Assembly: GCA_023404705.1 (NCBI GenBank)
Contig: JAEYAU010000194.1
Span: 1-37,755, forward strand
DNA length: 37,755 bases
Direction of reading: 5' to 3'
From: Pseudomonadota bacterium
Lineage (GTDB): Bacteria > Pseudomonadota > Alphaproteobacteria > Rhizobiales > Xanthobacteraceae
In this document: positions 1 to 8,175 of the stretch, in pieces
How positions within the stretch are numbered: position 1 is the first letter of the stretch
Layout of the letters: every line of letters begins with the position of its first letter
The notes under the pieces: generated by a model
Seen by the model: only the letters and a program-made list of their open reading frames with translations
What the model was told of the DNA's origin: nothing
Databases searched by the model: none
Program-made: the position numbers and the translations under genes

Positions 1-32
1 TCCCTAACCCTCCCCCGCAAGCGGGGGAGGGG
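1..32. repeat. GC-rich palindromic repeat, family A (partial, at window edge)
   Basis: This is a C-rich arm and a G-rich arm around a short AA loop. It matches the right-hand half of the larger family A elements at 1642-1828, 6643-6743 and 20730-20832. The element is cut by the window start and lies just downstream of the ABC ATPase stop codon. Confidence 0.7.
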
Positions 33-66
33 ACCCGGCGCTCGGCGTGTGTCGCAAAGGAGTGCA

Positions 67-870
67 TCACTCCACCTTGCGGATCTGCTGCCAGATGCGG
101 TCGCGCAGACGCCCGAACACGTCGGTCGCCATCATCTCGTAGGTGCGCGGGCGTGGCAGGGTGATCGGAATGCGGTCGATGATGCGGCCGGGGCGGGCGG
201 ACATCACGAGCACCTCGTCGGCGAGGTAGACGGCTTCCGTGAGGCTGTGGGTGATGAACACCACGGTCTTCGCGGTCTGCGACCAGATGCGCAGCAGCTC
301 GTGGCCCATGGTCATGCGGGTCTGCTCGTCGAGCGCCGCAAAGGGCTCGTCCATCAGCAGCACGGGCGGGTCTTGCACGAGGCCGCGCGCGATCGAGACG
401 CGCTGCTTCATGCCGCCCGAGAGCTCGTGCGGGTAACGCGCGCCGAAGCCGTGCAGGCCGACGAGCTCGAGCATCTCGGTGGCGCGGCGGCGGCGCTCGT
501 CCTTCGGCGCATGGCGCAGCGCGAGCGGAAACTCGATATTGTCGAGCGCGGTGAGCCAGGGAAACAGGCTCGCCTCCTGGAACACGACGCCGACGCGGTC
601 CGGATCCGGATCGAGGATCGGCCGGCCCGCGCAGAGAATGGTGCCGCTGGTCTGATGACGCAGGCCCGCCATCATCATCAGCAGCGAGGTCTTGCCGCAT
701 CCGCTCGGGCCGACGATGACGACGAAACGGCCGGCCTCGACCGTCATCGAAATGTCGGCGAGCGCCGGCACCTTGCCGTCGCGGCCCTCATAGACATGCG
801 AGAGACCGCTCACCTCGATCGCGGTCGAGGCGGTGTCGCGCACCACGCTCAGGTTCGCCACGTGCTGCAT
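67..870 (-). CDS. ABC transporter ATP-binding protein, NitT/TauT (nitrate/sulfonate/taurine) type
   Basis: A 267-residue cytoplasmic ATPase that would power import with the permease encoded just upstream. Visible motifs are Walker A GPSGCGKT (54-61), Q-loop FQEASLFPW (about 97-105), signature LSGGM (150-154), Walker B VLLMDEPFAALD (170-181) and the switch histidine in THSL (about 208). The LFPW stretch after the Q-loop and the length are typical of SsuB/TauB-like ATPases. I start it at the ATG at 870, giving MQHVANL. The frame stays open far upstream, but that part overlaps the permease in another frame and has no family similarity. It overlaps the permease 3' end by 22 bp, implying translational coupling. 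The substrate cannot be read from the ATPase. Family sure, transport specificity unknown. Confidence 0.93.
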   Translation of the reverse strand: MQHVANLSVVRDTASTAIEVSGLSHVYEGRDGKVPALADISMTVEAGRFVVIVGPSGCGKTSLLMMMAGLRHQTSGTILCAGRPILDPDPDRVGVVFQEASLFPWLTALDNIEFPLALRHAPKDERRRRATEMLELVGLHGFGARYPHELSGGMKQRVSIARGLVQDPPVLLMDEPFAALDEQTRMTMGHELLRIWSQTAKTVVFITHSLTEAVYLADEVLVMSARPGRIIDRIPITLPRPRTYEMMATDVFGRLRDRIWQQIRKVE

Positions 871-1601
871 CGGGTCTCCAGCCAGCGTACGGTCTCGTTG
901 AACACGATTGCGACGGCGGCGAGCAGGATCACGCCCGCGAACAGCTGCCGCATCTGAAAATTCTCGCCCCAGTTGGCGATCAGGTGGCCGATGCCGGTGC
1001 GCGAGGCGTACATCTCGGCGATCATCACGCCCGTGAAGTTGAAGATCATGGAGATGCGCAGCGTCTCGAGCAGGAACGGCATCATGCTCGGCACATAGAC
1101 GCGCGTGAGAATCTGCATCTGGCTCGCGCCATAGGAGCGCGCCACCAGCACGTGGTCGGCCTTCACGGATTCGACCGCCGCGGTCGCGCTCATGATCACC
1201 ACGAACACGGTCGAGAAAGCCGCATAGGCGACCTTCTGCTGGAAGCCGATGCCCATGATCAGGATGAACATGGGCAGGAAGATCGATTTCGGCACGCTGA
1301 ACACGTAGAACAGCAGCGGCTTGAAGATCTCGCCCAGATAGTCGTTCTCGGCGATCACGACGCCGATCGCGGCGCCGATCGGCACCGCAATGATGAAGGC
1401 GAGGATCACCTCGGCCCCCGTGACCAGGATCGCCTCGTGCACATTGGAGCGGCCGAGGATGTCGACCAGCATCACGAGCACGTCGGACAGCGGCGGCAAC
1501 AGCCGCGGGTTCACGGCGCCGAGCCGCGGGAGGAGCTCCCACGCGCCGAGCACGAGCGTGAGCAGGGCGAGGCGGATGAGGATGATGTGGAGTCGGGTCA
1601 T
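849..1601 (-). CDS. ABC transporter permease, NitT/TauT type
   Basis: An inner-membrane permease of 250 residues from the ATG at 1601 (MTRLHIIL). It begins with a hydrophobic segment and has about six membrane spans. The cytoplasmic coupling loop is visible as ARSYGASQMQILTRVYVPSM, fitting the EAA pattern of binding-protein-dependent permeases. An in-frame upstream extension to 1736 exists but runs into the GC-rich repeat and reads as low-complexity basic and proline-rich sequence, so I rejected it. The gene ends inside the ATPase gene. The binding-protein gene at 1907-2893 lies about 300 bp upstream on the same strand, completing a one-permease importer that presumably works as a homodimer. 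Confidence 0.92.
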   Translation of the reverse strand: MTRLHIILIRLALLTLVLGAWELLPRLGAVNPRLLPPLSDVLVMLVDILGRSNVHEAILVTGAEVILAFIIAVPIGAAIGVVIAENDYLGEIFKPLLFYVFSVPKSIFLPMFILIMGIGFQQKVAYAAFSTVFVVIMSATAAVESVKADHVLVARSYGASQMQILTRVYVPSMMPFLLETLRISMIFNFTGVMIAEMYASRTGIGHLIANWGENFQMRQLFAGVILLAAVAIVFNETVRWLETRCSTWRT

Positions 1602-1641
1602 CGATGGAATGACCCTCTGAGCGGCCACACGCGCCGACGCG

Positions 1642-1828
1642 CTCCCTCCCCCCTTCCGGGGGAGGGTTGGGGAGGGGGTTGGCCGAGGAGACTGACTCGC
1701 GAGGGGGCAGAGCGGTGCAATCGGGCGACAAAACAAGAGGAGTGCTTTGCGAGGACTCGCTCGGCAATATGCGCTCTCGCCCGCGGCGGACCCCCCTCCC
1801 TAGCCCTCCCCCGCAAGGGGGGAGGGAA
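1642..1828. repeat. GC-rich composite palindromic repeat, family A (long-loop copy), filling the 305-bp gap 1602-1906
   Basis: Two mirrored halves rich in CCCTCCCCC and GGGGGAGGG flank a roughly 110-bp interior. The same bounding halves occur at 6643-6743 and 20730-20832, and a half copy lies at 1-32. The interior of this copy differs from the interior shared by the other two. The gap holds no credible gene. The repeat separates the binding-protein gene from its permease, so it could act as a transcript-processing or differential-stability element. Confidence 0.75.
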
Positions 1829-1906
1829 CATGCTCTCACGTACGGTGAGGCCGAGCGTCACTTGAGCATCACTCCACCGAGATCCAGTCTTCACAGCGCC
1901 TCAGCC

Positions 1907-2893
1907 TCACACCTTCGTCGGCACCGGCTTGAAGCTCGTCACATACATCTCGTCGACGCCCGCGAGATTGGTCATGCCGACGAGCCGCCCCATCTCGAGG
2001 GCGCGGTCGAGCCATTCCTTGCGGAGCTCGCCGTCGGTGGAGAGCTTCTTGATGTTGCCGTCGAGCTCGGCGGCCGCGATGGCGGCCGGGATCTCGTCGA
2101 TCTCGGCGATCAGCTTCACGGCGGTGTCGCGGTTCTTGTCGTCGCGCAGGAATGCGAGGCCGCCATAGAGCGCGTTGAGCGCCTTCTGGATCGCCTCGGG
2201 CTTCTCCTTCAGCGTCTTGTCGGTCGCCATCCAGCTCGACGTGGAATGCGGCGCGATCGCCTCGCCGAAATCGAGGATGCTGCGCGCTTCCTTCGACTGC
2301 ATCACCTGATAGGTGAGCGGCGAGTAGAGCACGGTGGCATCGATGTTGCCGGAGAGCAGGTTGGGCACGAGGCCGCCGCCGCCGAGCGGCACGCGGTTCA
2401 GGTTCACCTTGCGGTCGGCTCCCGTCCAGCGCGCCAGGATGTCGGACCCCGAGCCCGCCGAGGTGATGCCGACCTTCTTGCCTTCCAGCTCACTCACGTT
2501 CTGGATCTTCGAGTCCGAGCGCACCATCAGGTACCAGCCATAATAGCCGTTGGCGCCGTTGGCGATGCACTTCGACATCACGCCCTTCTTGATGCCGGCC
2601 GCCACCACCGAGGAGGAGTTGAGCACCAGGTCGGCCGCGCCGGCCGCCAGCGCCTCGAAGCATTCGGCGCCGCCGCGATAGATCGTCAGCTCCGCCTTCA
2701 CGCCCTCCTTGTCGAACAGCTTATGGCGTACCGCCGTCTCGGCGATGATGGTCGGCCAGTAGGTCTTGGTCGGCAGGCCGATGCGCACGACGTTTGCCTG
2801 CGCGCGCGCCGGCAGCACCGTGAAAGCCGCGAGGCCGGCGCCGTAGCCCAGCACGCGACGGCGTGACGGCACGGAATGCGAGATTCGAGTCAT
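1907..2893 (-). CDS. ABC transporter substrate-binding protein, NitT/TauT (SsuA/THI5-like), Tat-exported
   Basis: A 328-residue periplasmic binding protein. The N-terminus has a twin-arginine-like signal, SRRRVLGYGAGLAAFTVLPARAQA, with cleavage probably after ARAQA. The mature start NVVRIGLPTKTYWPTIIAETAVRHKLFDKEGVK is typical of the SsuA/TauA fold, which binds small organic anions. The ATG at 2893 is preceded by GGGAGGA at good spacing. It is the first gene of the three-gene importer (binding protein, permease, ATPase). Ligand unknown. Tat export rather than Sec is a prediction from the RRxxL pattern. Confidence 0.92.
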   Translation of the reverse strand: MTRISHSVPSRRRVLGYGAGLAAFTVLPARAQANVVRIGLPTKTYWPTIIAETAVRHKLFDKEGVKAELTIYRGGAECFEALAAGAADLVLNSSSVVAAGIKKGVMSKCIANGANGYYGWYLMVRSDSKIQNVSELEGKKVGITSAGSGSDILARWTGADRKVNLNRVPLGGGGLVPNLLSGNIDATVLYSPLTYQVMQSKEARSILDFGEAIAPHSTSSWMATDKTLKEKPEAIQKALNALYGGLAFLRDDKNRDTAVKLIAEIDEIPAAIAAAELDGNIKKLSTDGELRKEWLDRALEMGRLVGMTNLAGVDEMYVTSFKPVPTKV

Positions 2894-2951
2894 AAGCTTC
2901 CTCCCGTTGGCGTGCCGCGGTTCGCGGTCTCGTTGGTGAATTGCCCGTTAC

Positions 2952-3030
2952 CCGTTCGTCCCCGCGAATGCGGGGACCCTGTAGGCGGAGCCCGTGGCCC
3001 CTGGATGCCCGCTTTCGCGGGCACGAACGG
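2952..3030. repeat. Palindromic intergenic repeat, family D
   Basis: The outer arms CCGTTCGT (2952-2959) and ACGAACGG (3023-3030) are exact reverse complements. Nested inside are smaller hairpins, such as CCCCGC-GAAT-GCGGGG and GCCCGC-TTT-CGCGGGC. It lies between the lactonase and binding-protein genes. I see one copy in this window. Confidence 0.65.
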
Positions 3031-3113
3031 AGTGTGGGTCAGGCGTGTCCGAAGTCTTCTCCCTCACGAATTAGGCGCTGCATGTCTCCGGCTTGGCAAG
3101 GCGCAACACCGCG

Positions 3114-3920
3114 TCAGTTTGTCCGGACATTCGGCTCGACGTCGAGCCGCGCCACCCAGCCTTCGAGGCCGGGCTTCGCGGCCGGATAGCGCTGCATCAC
3201 TTGCGGGTCGTGACCCGGGATCACGTGATTGATGGAGGCGGCGAGCCGTTTCATGGTGGCATAGCCTTCGACCACCTCGGCCACGTTGTAGGTGATGGGG
3301 AACACGCGCCCACCCTCGAAGTGGGAATAGAGATGGGTCGCATCGGAGGCGAGCACCACGGGACCGCGCTTCGTCTTCACGCGCACGCATTGCAGGCCCT
3401 TCGAGTGGCCGCCGATCTTGTGCACCGTGATGCCGGGCGCGACCTGGCTCTCGCCGTCGTGGAAGCAGACGCGGCCCGCGAACACCTTGCGCACCATGGC
3501 GACCACGTCCTCCTCCTCGAAGGGCACGCGCAGCGCCTGGTGGCACATGCAGCGGCCCGTCGCATAGGCGATCTCGGTGTCCTGCAGGTGATAGCGCGCG
3601 TTGGGGAAGAGATCGTAATTGCCCGTGTGGTCGTAGTGCAGGTGCGTGACGATCACGTCCTTGACGCTGTCGGGGCGGATGCCGAGCGCGGTCAGCCCCT
3701 CGCCGATCGGCTTGTCGATATGGCGCGCGCGCTTCTTCGCCATGGTCTGATCGAAGCCGGTATCGACCACGAAGGTGCCATGCTGGCCGGCGATCACCCA
3801 GACGAAGTAGTTGAGCGGATCGAGCACGTCGTGCGGATCGCCGAACAGATAGTTCTCGGCCGCCTTGCGCTCGTGGCGCCCGTAATAGACCGCAAAGATC
3901 TCGTGGATGTCGTCGCTCAT
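3114..3920 (-). CDS. Metallo-beta-lactamase-fold hydrolase, N-acyl-homoserine-lactonase/lactonase family
   Basis: A 268-residue cytoplasmic MBL-fold enzyme. The two-metal site is complete: HLHYDH (93-98), H172 in GGHSKG, D193 in ASDATH and H237 in IPGHD. This arrangement with VVDTGFD near the N-terminus is that of the AttM/BlcC, AHL-lactonase and 4-pyridoxolactonase group, which opens lactone rings. The ATG at 3920 has GGGGAG just upstream. The dehydrogenase gene ends 9 bp upstream, and that gene follows the CMD-like gene by 19 bp, so the three form one transcript. In this context a catabolic lactone is a likelier substrate than a signalling lactone, but that is inference. Confidence 0.88.
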   Translation of the reverse strand: MSDDIHEIFAVYYGRHERKAAENYLFGDPHDVLDPLNYFVWVIAGQHGTFVVDTGFDQTMAKKRARHIDKPIGEGLTALGIRPDSVKDVIVTHLHYDHTGNYDLFPNARYHLQDTEIAYATGRCMCHQALRVPFEEEDVVAMVRKVFAGRVCFHDGESQVAPGITVHKIGGHSKGLQCVRVKTKRGPVVLASDATHLYSHFEGGRVFPITYNVAEVVEGYATMKRLAASINHVIPGHDPQVMQRYPAAKPGLEGWVARLDVEPNVRTN

Positions 3921-3929
3921 GATCTCCCC

Positions 3930-4820
3930 CTATTTCTTCGCGCGCACTTCGACGCCGGCCCACTGTTCGATCGGCTTCACCACGGTGGTGAAATCCCCGT
4001 CAGCACCGCTGTTCGCGATGGCGAGCTGGTACATGGTGCGCACCGCGCTGCCGACCCACATGGGCACGCCCATGCTCTCGGCTTCCTCCAGGCAGAGCCG
4101 CAGGTCCTTGTACATGAGGCCATTGGCGAAGCCGAAGTCGAAGGTGCCGGGCAGGATCGAGCGCGGGAACTTGTCCTGGCTCGCGCTGTTGCGGCCCGAG
4201 CCCGCATTGATCACCTCGATCATCACGCTCGGATCGAGGCCGGCTTTCACGCCCATCACCATGGCTTCCGAAGTGGCCGCGAGCGCGGTGGCGGAGAGCA
4301 GGTTGTTGCAGAGCTTCATGGTCTGCGCGAGGCCGGGCTTCTCGCCGATGAAGAACACCTTGCCGATCACGGCGAGCACGTCCTTGAGCGCATCGAAATC
4401 AGGCTTCGGGCACGAGACCATCACGGCCAGCGTGCCCTTCTCGGCGCCGCCGACGCCGCCGCTCACCGGGCAGTCCACTTGCGTGATGCCCTTGGCTTTG
4501 AGCGCCTCGGCGACGCGCACCGCCATGCGCGAGCCGGTGGTCGACAGATCGATGAAGCGCTTCACCTTGCTGCCGCTGCCGACGCCGTCCTGGCCGGTCG
4601 CGACCGCGTGCACCACGTCGGGGGAGGGCAGACTGGCCATCACGGTCTCGACCTTGTCGGCGACGTCGCGCGGCGAACTCGCCGCCGTCGCGCCGAGCGC
4701 GGTCACGCGCGACATCATCTGTCCCTGCGTGTCGTAGACCGTGAGCTTGTGGCCCGCCGCGATGAGCCGGCGCGCCATGGGGAAACCCATGTTGCCGAGC
4801 CCGATGAATCCGATGTCCAT
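3930..4820 (-). CDS. NAD(P)-dependent beta-hydroxyacid dehydrogenase (3-hydroxyisobutyrate dehydrogenase family), copy 1
   Basis: A 296-residue oxidoreductase. The Rossmann motif GLGNMG is at 7-12, the substrate-loop signature PVSGGVGGAEKGTL at 118-131, and the catalytic-lysine region TMKLCNNLLSA places the lysine at 169. Enzymes of this family oxidise beta-hydroxyacids or reduce the semialdehydes (3-hydroxyisobutyrate, tartronate semialdehyde and others). I start at the ATG at 4820, which gives the canonical MDIGFIGLGNMG and has AGGAAAG upstream. It is strikingly similar to the gene at 9219-10142. It is the middle gene of a CMD-like / dehydrogenase / lactonase operon. Substrate unknown. Confidence 0.92.
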   Translation of the reverse strand: MDIGFIGLGNMGFPMARRLIAAGHKLTVYDTQGQMMSRVTALGATAASSPRDVADKVETVMASLPSPDVVHAVATGQDGVGSGSKVKRFIDLSTTGSRMAVRVAEALKAKGITQVDCPVSGGVGGAEKGTLAVMVSCPKPDFDALKDVLAVIGKVFFIGEKPGLAQTMKLCNNLLSATALAATSEAMVMGVKAGLDPSVMIEVINAGSGRNSASQDKFPRSILPGTFDFGFANGLMYKDLRLCLEEAESMGVPMWVGSAVRTMYQLAIANSGADGDFTTVVKPIEQWAGVEVRAKK

Positions 4821-4839
4821 CTGTTCTTGCTTTCCTGCC

Positions 4840-5229
4840 TCAGGCCTTGTCCATCTCGGCGAACACCTCGCGCGCGGTGCGGAAGGCATCGACGCCCGCC
4901 GGCACGCCCGCATAGACCGCGACCTGCATGAACACCTCGCGGATCTCGTCCTTGGTGACGCCGTTGCGCAGCGCGCCCGCGATATGCGCGCGCAGCTCGT
5001 GCGGCCGGTTGAGGATCGTGAGCATCGCGAGATTGAGCATGCTGCGGGTCTTGCGAGGCAGGCCGCCTTCGCGACCCCAGCAGGCCCCCCAGCAATATTC
5101 GGTGACGAACTCCTGATACGGCCGGTTGAAGTCGTCCGCCGACTTCATCGCCTTCTCGACATAGTCCTTGCCGAGCACCTCGGTGCGGATCTGCAGGCCC
5201 TTGTCGAACGTCTTCTGGTCCATCGGCAT
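4840..5229 (-). CDS. Carboxymuconolactone decarboxylase (CMD/PcaC-like) family protein
   Basis: A 129-residue protein from the ATG at 5229 (MPMDQKTF), chosen because AAGGAG lies 6 bp upstream. A start at 5250 adds seven residues and lacks that signal. The body TRSMLNLAMLTILNRPHELRAHIAGALRNGVTKDEIREV (61-99) is the CMD signature, including the conserved histidine at 82. A CWGAC pair of cysteines (46 and 50) is spaced CxxxC rather than the CxxC of AhpD peroxidases. True PcaC acts in protocatechuate degradation, but many homologues of this size have no known reaction. The linked lactonase and dehydrogenase favour a catabolic role. First gene of the operon ending at 3114. Confidence 0.88.
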   Translation of the reverse strand: MPMDQKTFDKGLQIRTEVLGKDYVEKAMKSADDFNRPYQEFVTEYCWGACWGREGGLPRKTRSMLNLAMLTILNRPHELRAHIAGALRNGVTKDEIREVFMQVAVYAGVPAGVDAFRTAREVFAEMDKA

Positions 5230-5342
5230 CACGGTCTCCTTGGGATTCACGAATGAGTGGGCAGGTTCGCCATCTGAAACACGTCGCTTGTGCGTGCGAC
5301 CCTCGTTGCTGTTAGCCTAGGCGCGGAAGCGAGGGAACGTCC

Positions 5343-5735
5343 ATGAGCGAATACCCGGGAAGCGCCTGGCTCGCGCGTTACCGCGAGCGGGTGAATCAGG
5401 ATGTCGAGCTCGGTGTGATCGGCAATTGGTTCACGACCACCTTCGGGCTCGGCTTCGGCGAGCAGCGCTATGCGTTGCGCGTCGAGAAGGGCCGCATCGC
5501 CGAGATCATCCCGGCGCCGAAGCTCGATGTGCGTATGGCCTTCGGCGTGCGCGCCCCCATCGAGGTGTGGCGCAAGTTCTTGAGCCCCGATCCGCCGCCG
5601 CTCTACCACGACTTTTTCGCCATGCTGATGCGCGTGCCGGAGTTCGTGCTGGAAGGCGACAGCCTCGCGGCCATGCAGAACGCCCGCGCGCTGCACCGGA
5701 TGATGAACCTGATGCGCGAGACCGCCCATGCCTGA
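5343..5735 (+). CDS. Small protein with possible SCP2-like fold, function unknown
   Basis: A 130-residue protein with no signal peptide or membrane span. The pattern of a beta-rich first half (ALRVEKGRIAEIIPAP), a tryptophan helix (APIEVWRKFL) and a C-terminal hydrophobic helix (EFVLEGDSLAAMQNARALHRMMNLM) recalls the SCP2 sterol-carrier domain of small lipid- or acyl-binding proteins. I cannot confirm that by eye. The start at 5343 has GAGGGAA upstream. Its 3' end overlaps the start of the alpha/beta hydrolase gene by 8 bp, so the two are translationally coupled and probably work on the same compound. Confidence 0.75.
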   Translation: MSEYPGSAWLARYRERVNQDVELGVIGNWFTTTFGLGFGEQRYALRVEKGRIAEIIPAPKLDVRMAFGVRAPIEVWRKFLSPDPPPLYHDFFAMLMRVPEFVLEGDSLAAMQNARALHRMMNLMRETAHA

Positions 5736-6579
5736 CACCGCGCCTGCATACGAGCCGATCACCGGACGCTACCTCCCGGTCGAGATCGACGGGAAGCCGC
5801 ATCGCATCTTCGTCGAAGAGGCGGGCGAGGGTGTGCCATTGCTATGCCTGCACACCGCGGGCGCCGACAGCCGGCAGTATCGCCACCTGCTCAACGATCC
5901 GGAGGTGCTCTCGCGCTTCCGCGTCATCGCCTTCGACATGCCGTTCCACGGCCGCTCGACGCCTCCGGACGACTGGTGGCTCGCCAAGTATCGCCTCACG
6001 ACGGACGGCTATCTCGCGATGATCCGCGCGGTCTGGCAGACCATGCGGCTCGAGAAGCCGGTCGTGCTCGGCTGCTCCATGGGCGGCGCGATCGTGCTCA
6101 AGGTTGCGGCCGAATTCCAGGACGAGCTCACCGGCATCGTCGGGCTGGAGAGCTCCGCGCATGCACCCGGCCGCTACAACGAGCTGCTGCACCATCCCGC
6201 GATCCACGGCGGCGAGCTCGCGGCGAGCTACACCTACGGGCTCAACTCGCCCTACAGTCCCGAGGCGAGCCGGCGCGAGAACTGGTGGTACTACAGCCAG
6301 GGCGGCCCCGGCGTGTACCAGGGCGACGTCTACTTCTACAGCATCGACTGGGACGGCCGCGACGACCTCAAGCGCATCGACACGAACCGATGCAAGGTCG
6401 CGCTGCTCACGGGCGAGTACGATTATTCGTGCACGCCCGCCATGAGCGAAGCCGTCGCGGCCGCCATCCCGGGCGCACAGCTGACGATCATGAAGCGCAT
6501 GGGGCACTTCCCCATGATCGAGAACTATCCGGGCTTCAGGCCGTATCTGCTGCAGGCGCTGGATCATGTGGCGGGGTGA
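5728..6579 (+). CDS. Alpha/beta hydrolase
   Basis: A 283-residue serine hydrolase. The nucleophile elbow is GCSMGG with S117, the acid is probably D232 in GEYDYSC, and the histidine is H260 in GHFPM. The oxyanion strand LLCLHTAGAD is near 38-46, where LHTAG replaces the common HG motif. The cap region is aromatic-rich (ENWWYYSQGGPGVYQGDVYFYSIDW, about 184-208), which suggests a bulky or aromatic ester, lactone or C-C substrate. It overlaps the preceding small gene and is transcribed divergently from the CMD / dehydrogenase / lactonase operon. No exact function can be assigned. Confidence 0.9.
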   Translation: MPDTAPAYEPITGRYLPVEIDGKPHRIFVEEAGEGVPLLCLHTAGADSRQYRHLLNDPEVLSRFRVIAFDMPFHGRSTPPDDWWLAKYRLTTDGYLAMIRAVWQTMRLEKPVVLGCSMGGAIVLKVAAEFQDELTGIVGLESSAHAPGRYNELLHHPAIHGGELAASYTYGLNSPYSPEASRRENWWYYSQGGPGVYQGDVYFYSIDWDGRDDLKRIDTNRCKVALLTGEYDYSCTPAMSEAVAAAIPGAQLTIMKRMGHFPMIENYPGFRPYLLQALDHVAG

Positions 6580-6642
6580 GGGTTCTGAGCTTCGCTGATT
6601 GATGCGCACGCTCGGCGCTCAAGCGGCACACTGGGCAGATCG

Positions 6643-6743
6643 CTCCCTCCCCCCTTGCGGGGGAGGGTGGGGAGGGGGAGCCCCAGACGCTGAGTTTGCC
6701 GCAAGGCCCCCTCCCTTTCCCTCCCCCGCAAGGGGGGAGGGAA
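6643..6743. repeat. GC-rich composite palindromic repeat, family A
   Basis: The left half (CTCCCTCCCCCC then GGGGGAGGG) and the mirrored right half flank an interior reading CCCCAGAC-CTGAGTTTGC-GC. That interior is shared almost base for base with the copy at 20730-20832. It lies between the convergent genes ending at 6579 and 6787, where it could serve as a bidirectional stop, although no T-tract is present. Confidence 0.8.
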
Positions 6744-6786
6744 CCGAGAGGCACTGCCTCCCTCAGGTCCTTCTCAACTAACGTCC

Positions 6787-8001
6787 TTACTGCTTCGGCC
6801 AGATCGGCGCGGCTTGCTGCGTGGCGGTCGGATAGACCGTCACGGGCAGCCCGTTCTGCCACTGCACGATCGCGAGATCGGCATCGACGCGGCGGCCCGT
6901 GTCGTCGAACTTGACGCGCGCGCCGGGGAAGAACTTGGCGGGTCCCTCCTTCGTGTCCATTGCGCGGATCGCGTCCGCGACCTTGCGGCGGTCGGCGGCA
7001 CCGGCCTTCTCGAGTGCCTCCTTGAAGATCCACATGTCGCCATAGGTCGAGAGCGAGTCCTGCGTGATCCAGGGCTCGTTCGTCTTGCTGACGAACTCCT
7101 TCATGATCTCTTCCTGGCCCTTCAGGCTCCAGTTGCCGACCACGGTCATCACGCCCTCGAGCAGGTCCTTGCCGAGGTTCTTGAGCATGTCGGGCGCCGC
7201 GATGTGGGCGCCGTTGGAGATGACCGGGATGCGGCCCTTGCCGAGGCCGAACTCGTGCAGCTTCTCGAGGCACATCTTGTCGTCCGAGATGGCGGTCGGC
7301 AGCAGCAGCAGGATCTCGGGACGCGACGAGCGCACCTTCTGGATCAGCGGCGTGCAGTCGGAGAGAGGCGGCGTGAAGGTCTCGTCGACGACGAGCTTGA
7401 GCCCGAGCTTGGCGAGCCCGCCCTCGCGCATCGGCTTGGCGAAGGCGACGGACGACGCCGTGTTGTCCTGGATGATCGCCACCGTGGTCGGCTTCTTGCC
7501 GGTCGCGCTCTCGGCGAGCTTCATCAGCGCGGGCAGCGCGCTGTTCGCTTGCAGGCTGCCGCTCATCGATGTCTGGAACACGAACCGGAAGCCGCGCTGC
7601 ACGATCTGGTCCGAGTAGGACAAGGTCAGCACCGGCAGCTCGGCGCGCTCGGTCACCTCGGTGACGCCGAGCGTGAAGCTCGACAGCCAGGCGCCGGTCG
7701 CGCCGACCAGATCCGGCTCCTGCGCGATCATGCGCTGCGCCGCGTTCTTCGCCTTCTCGACGCTGTCGCCGGCATCGAACACCAGTAATTTCAGCTTGGC
7801 GCCGTTCATCGACTTGATGCCGCCGCCCTTGTTGATCTCGTCGATCGCGAGGTTCGCGCCCTTGAGCATCAGGTCACCCTGTCTGGCCCAGGGACCCGAC
7901 ATCGGTGCGATCAGCCCGATCTTCACCTCGCTCTGCGCCATCGCGCTCGTTGAGAATCCCACCGCCAATGCGGCCAGCAGCGCCGCCTTCCGGATCGTCA
8001 T
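6787..8001 (-). CDS. ABC transporter substrate-binding protein, branched-chain amino acid (LivK-like) type
   Basis: A 404-residue periplasmic binding protein. The Sec signal MTIRKAALLAALAVGFSTSAMAQ is followed by SEVKIGLIAPMSGPWARQGDLMLKGANLAIDEINKGGG, the classic opening of the type I Leu/Ile/Val-binding fold. The ATG at 8001 has GGGAGGA about 5 bp upstream. The frame extends further but through repeat-derived sequence. There is no permease or ATPase beside it, so it is an orphan that must feed the liv importer at 20871-24147 or one outside the window. Such orphan LivK-like proteins commonly bind aromatic or dicarboxylic acids in alphaproteobacteria. The ligand here is unknown. Confidence 0.92.
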   Translation of the reverse strand: MTIRKAALLAALAVGFSTSAMAQSEVKIGLIAPMSGPWARQGDLMLKGANLAIDEINKGGGIKSMNGAKLKLLVFDAGDSVEKAKNAAQRMIAQEPDLVGATGAWLSSFTLGVTEVTERAELPVLTLSYSDQIVQRGFRFVFQTSMSGSLQANSALPALMKLAESATGKKPTTVAIIQDNTASSVAFAKPMREGGLAKLGLKLVVDETFTPPLSDCTPLIQKVRSSRPEILLLLPTAISDDKMCLEKLHEFGLGKGRIPVISNGAHIAAPDMLKNLGKDLLEGVMTVVGNWSLKGQEEIMKEFVSKTNEPWITQDSLSTYGDMWIFKEALEKAGAADRRKVADAIRAMDTKEGPAKFFPGARVKFDDTGRRVDADLAIVQWQNGLPVTVYPTATQQAAPIWPKQ

Positions 8002-8055
8002 GGTGTCCTCCCTGTTGGTCTGCGTGTTGCGCTCTGACGGCGCGTTAATTTCAGT

Positions 8056-8168
8056 CGTCATCCCGGCCGAGCGAAGCGAGAGCCGGGATCCATATCCCCG
8101 GTGGTGCCGCATCGCGCGGGCGGTGGTTATGGATCCCGGACAGCCGCTGCGCGGCTTCCGGGATGACG
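8056..8168. repeat. Palindromic intergenic repeat, family B, copy 1
   Basis: The outer arms begin CGTCATCCCGG and end CCGGGATGACG. Inner arms read GCCGGGATCCATA and TATGGATCCCGG. A second copy is at 11295-11408. It lies between two minus-strand binding-protein genes. Confidence 0.85.
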
Positions 8169-8175
8169 CTTCGCG

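Noticed and set aside
871..1839. Upstream extension of the ABC ATPase frame as a fusion protein
   Set aside because: The extra 320 or so residues overlap the permease gene in another frame and are basic, unstructured sequence. The normal ATPase start at 870 fits the family.
3093..4931. Long plus-strand open frame antisense to the lactonase and dehydrogenase
   Set aside because: His- and Arg-rich noise opposite two conserved enzymes, with no similarity to a known family.
6580..6786. Rho-independent terminator between the convergent genes
   Set aside because: Strong GC-rich hairpins are present, but no T-run follows on either strand. They belong to the dispersed family A repeat.
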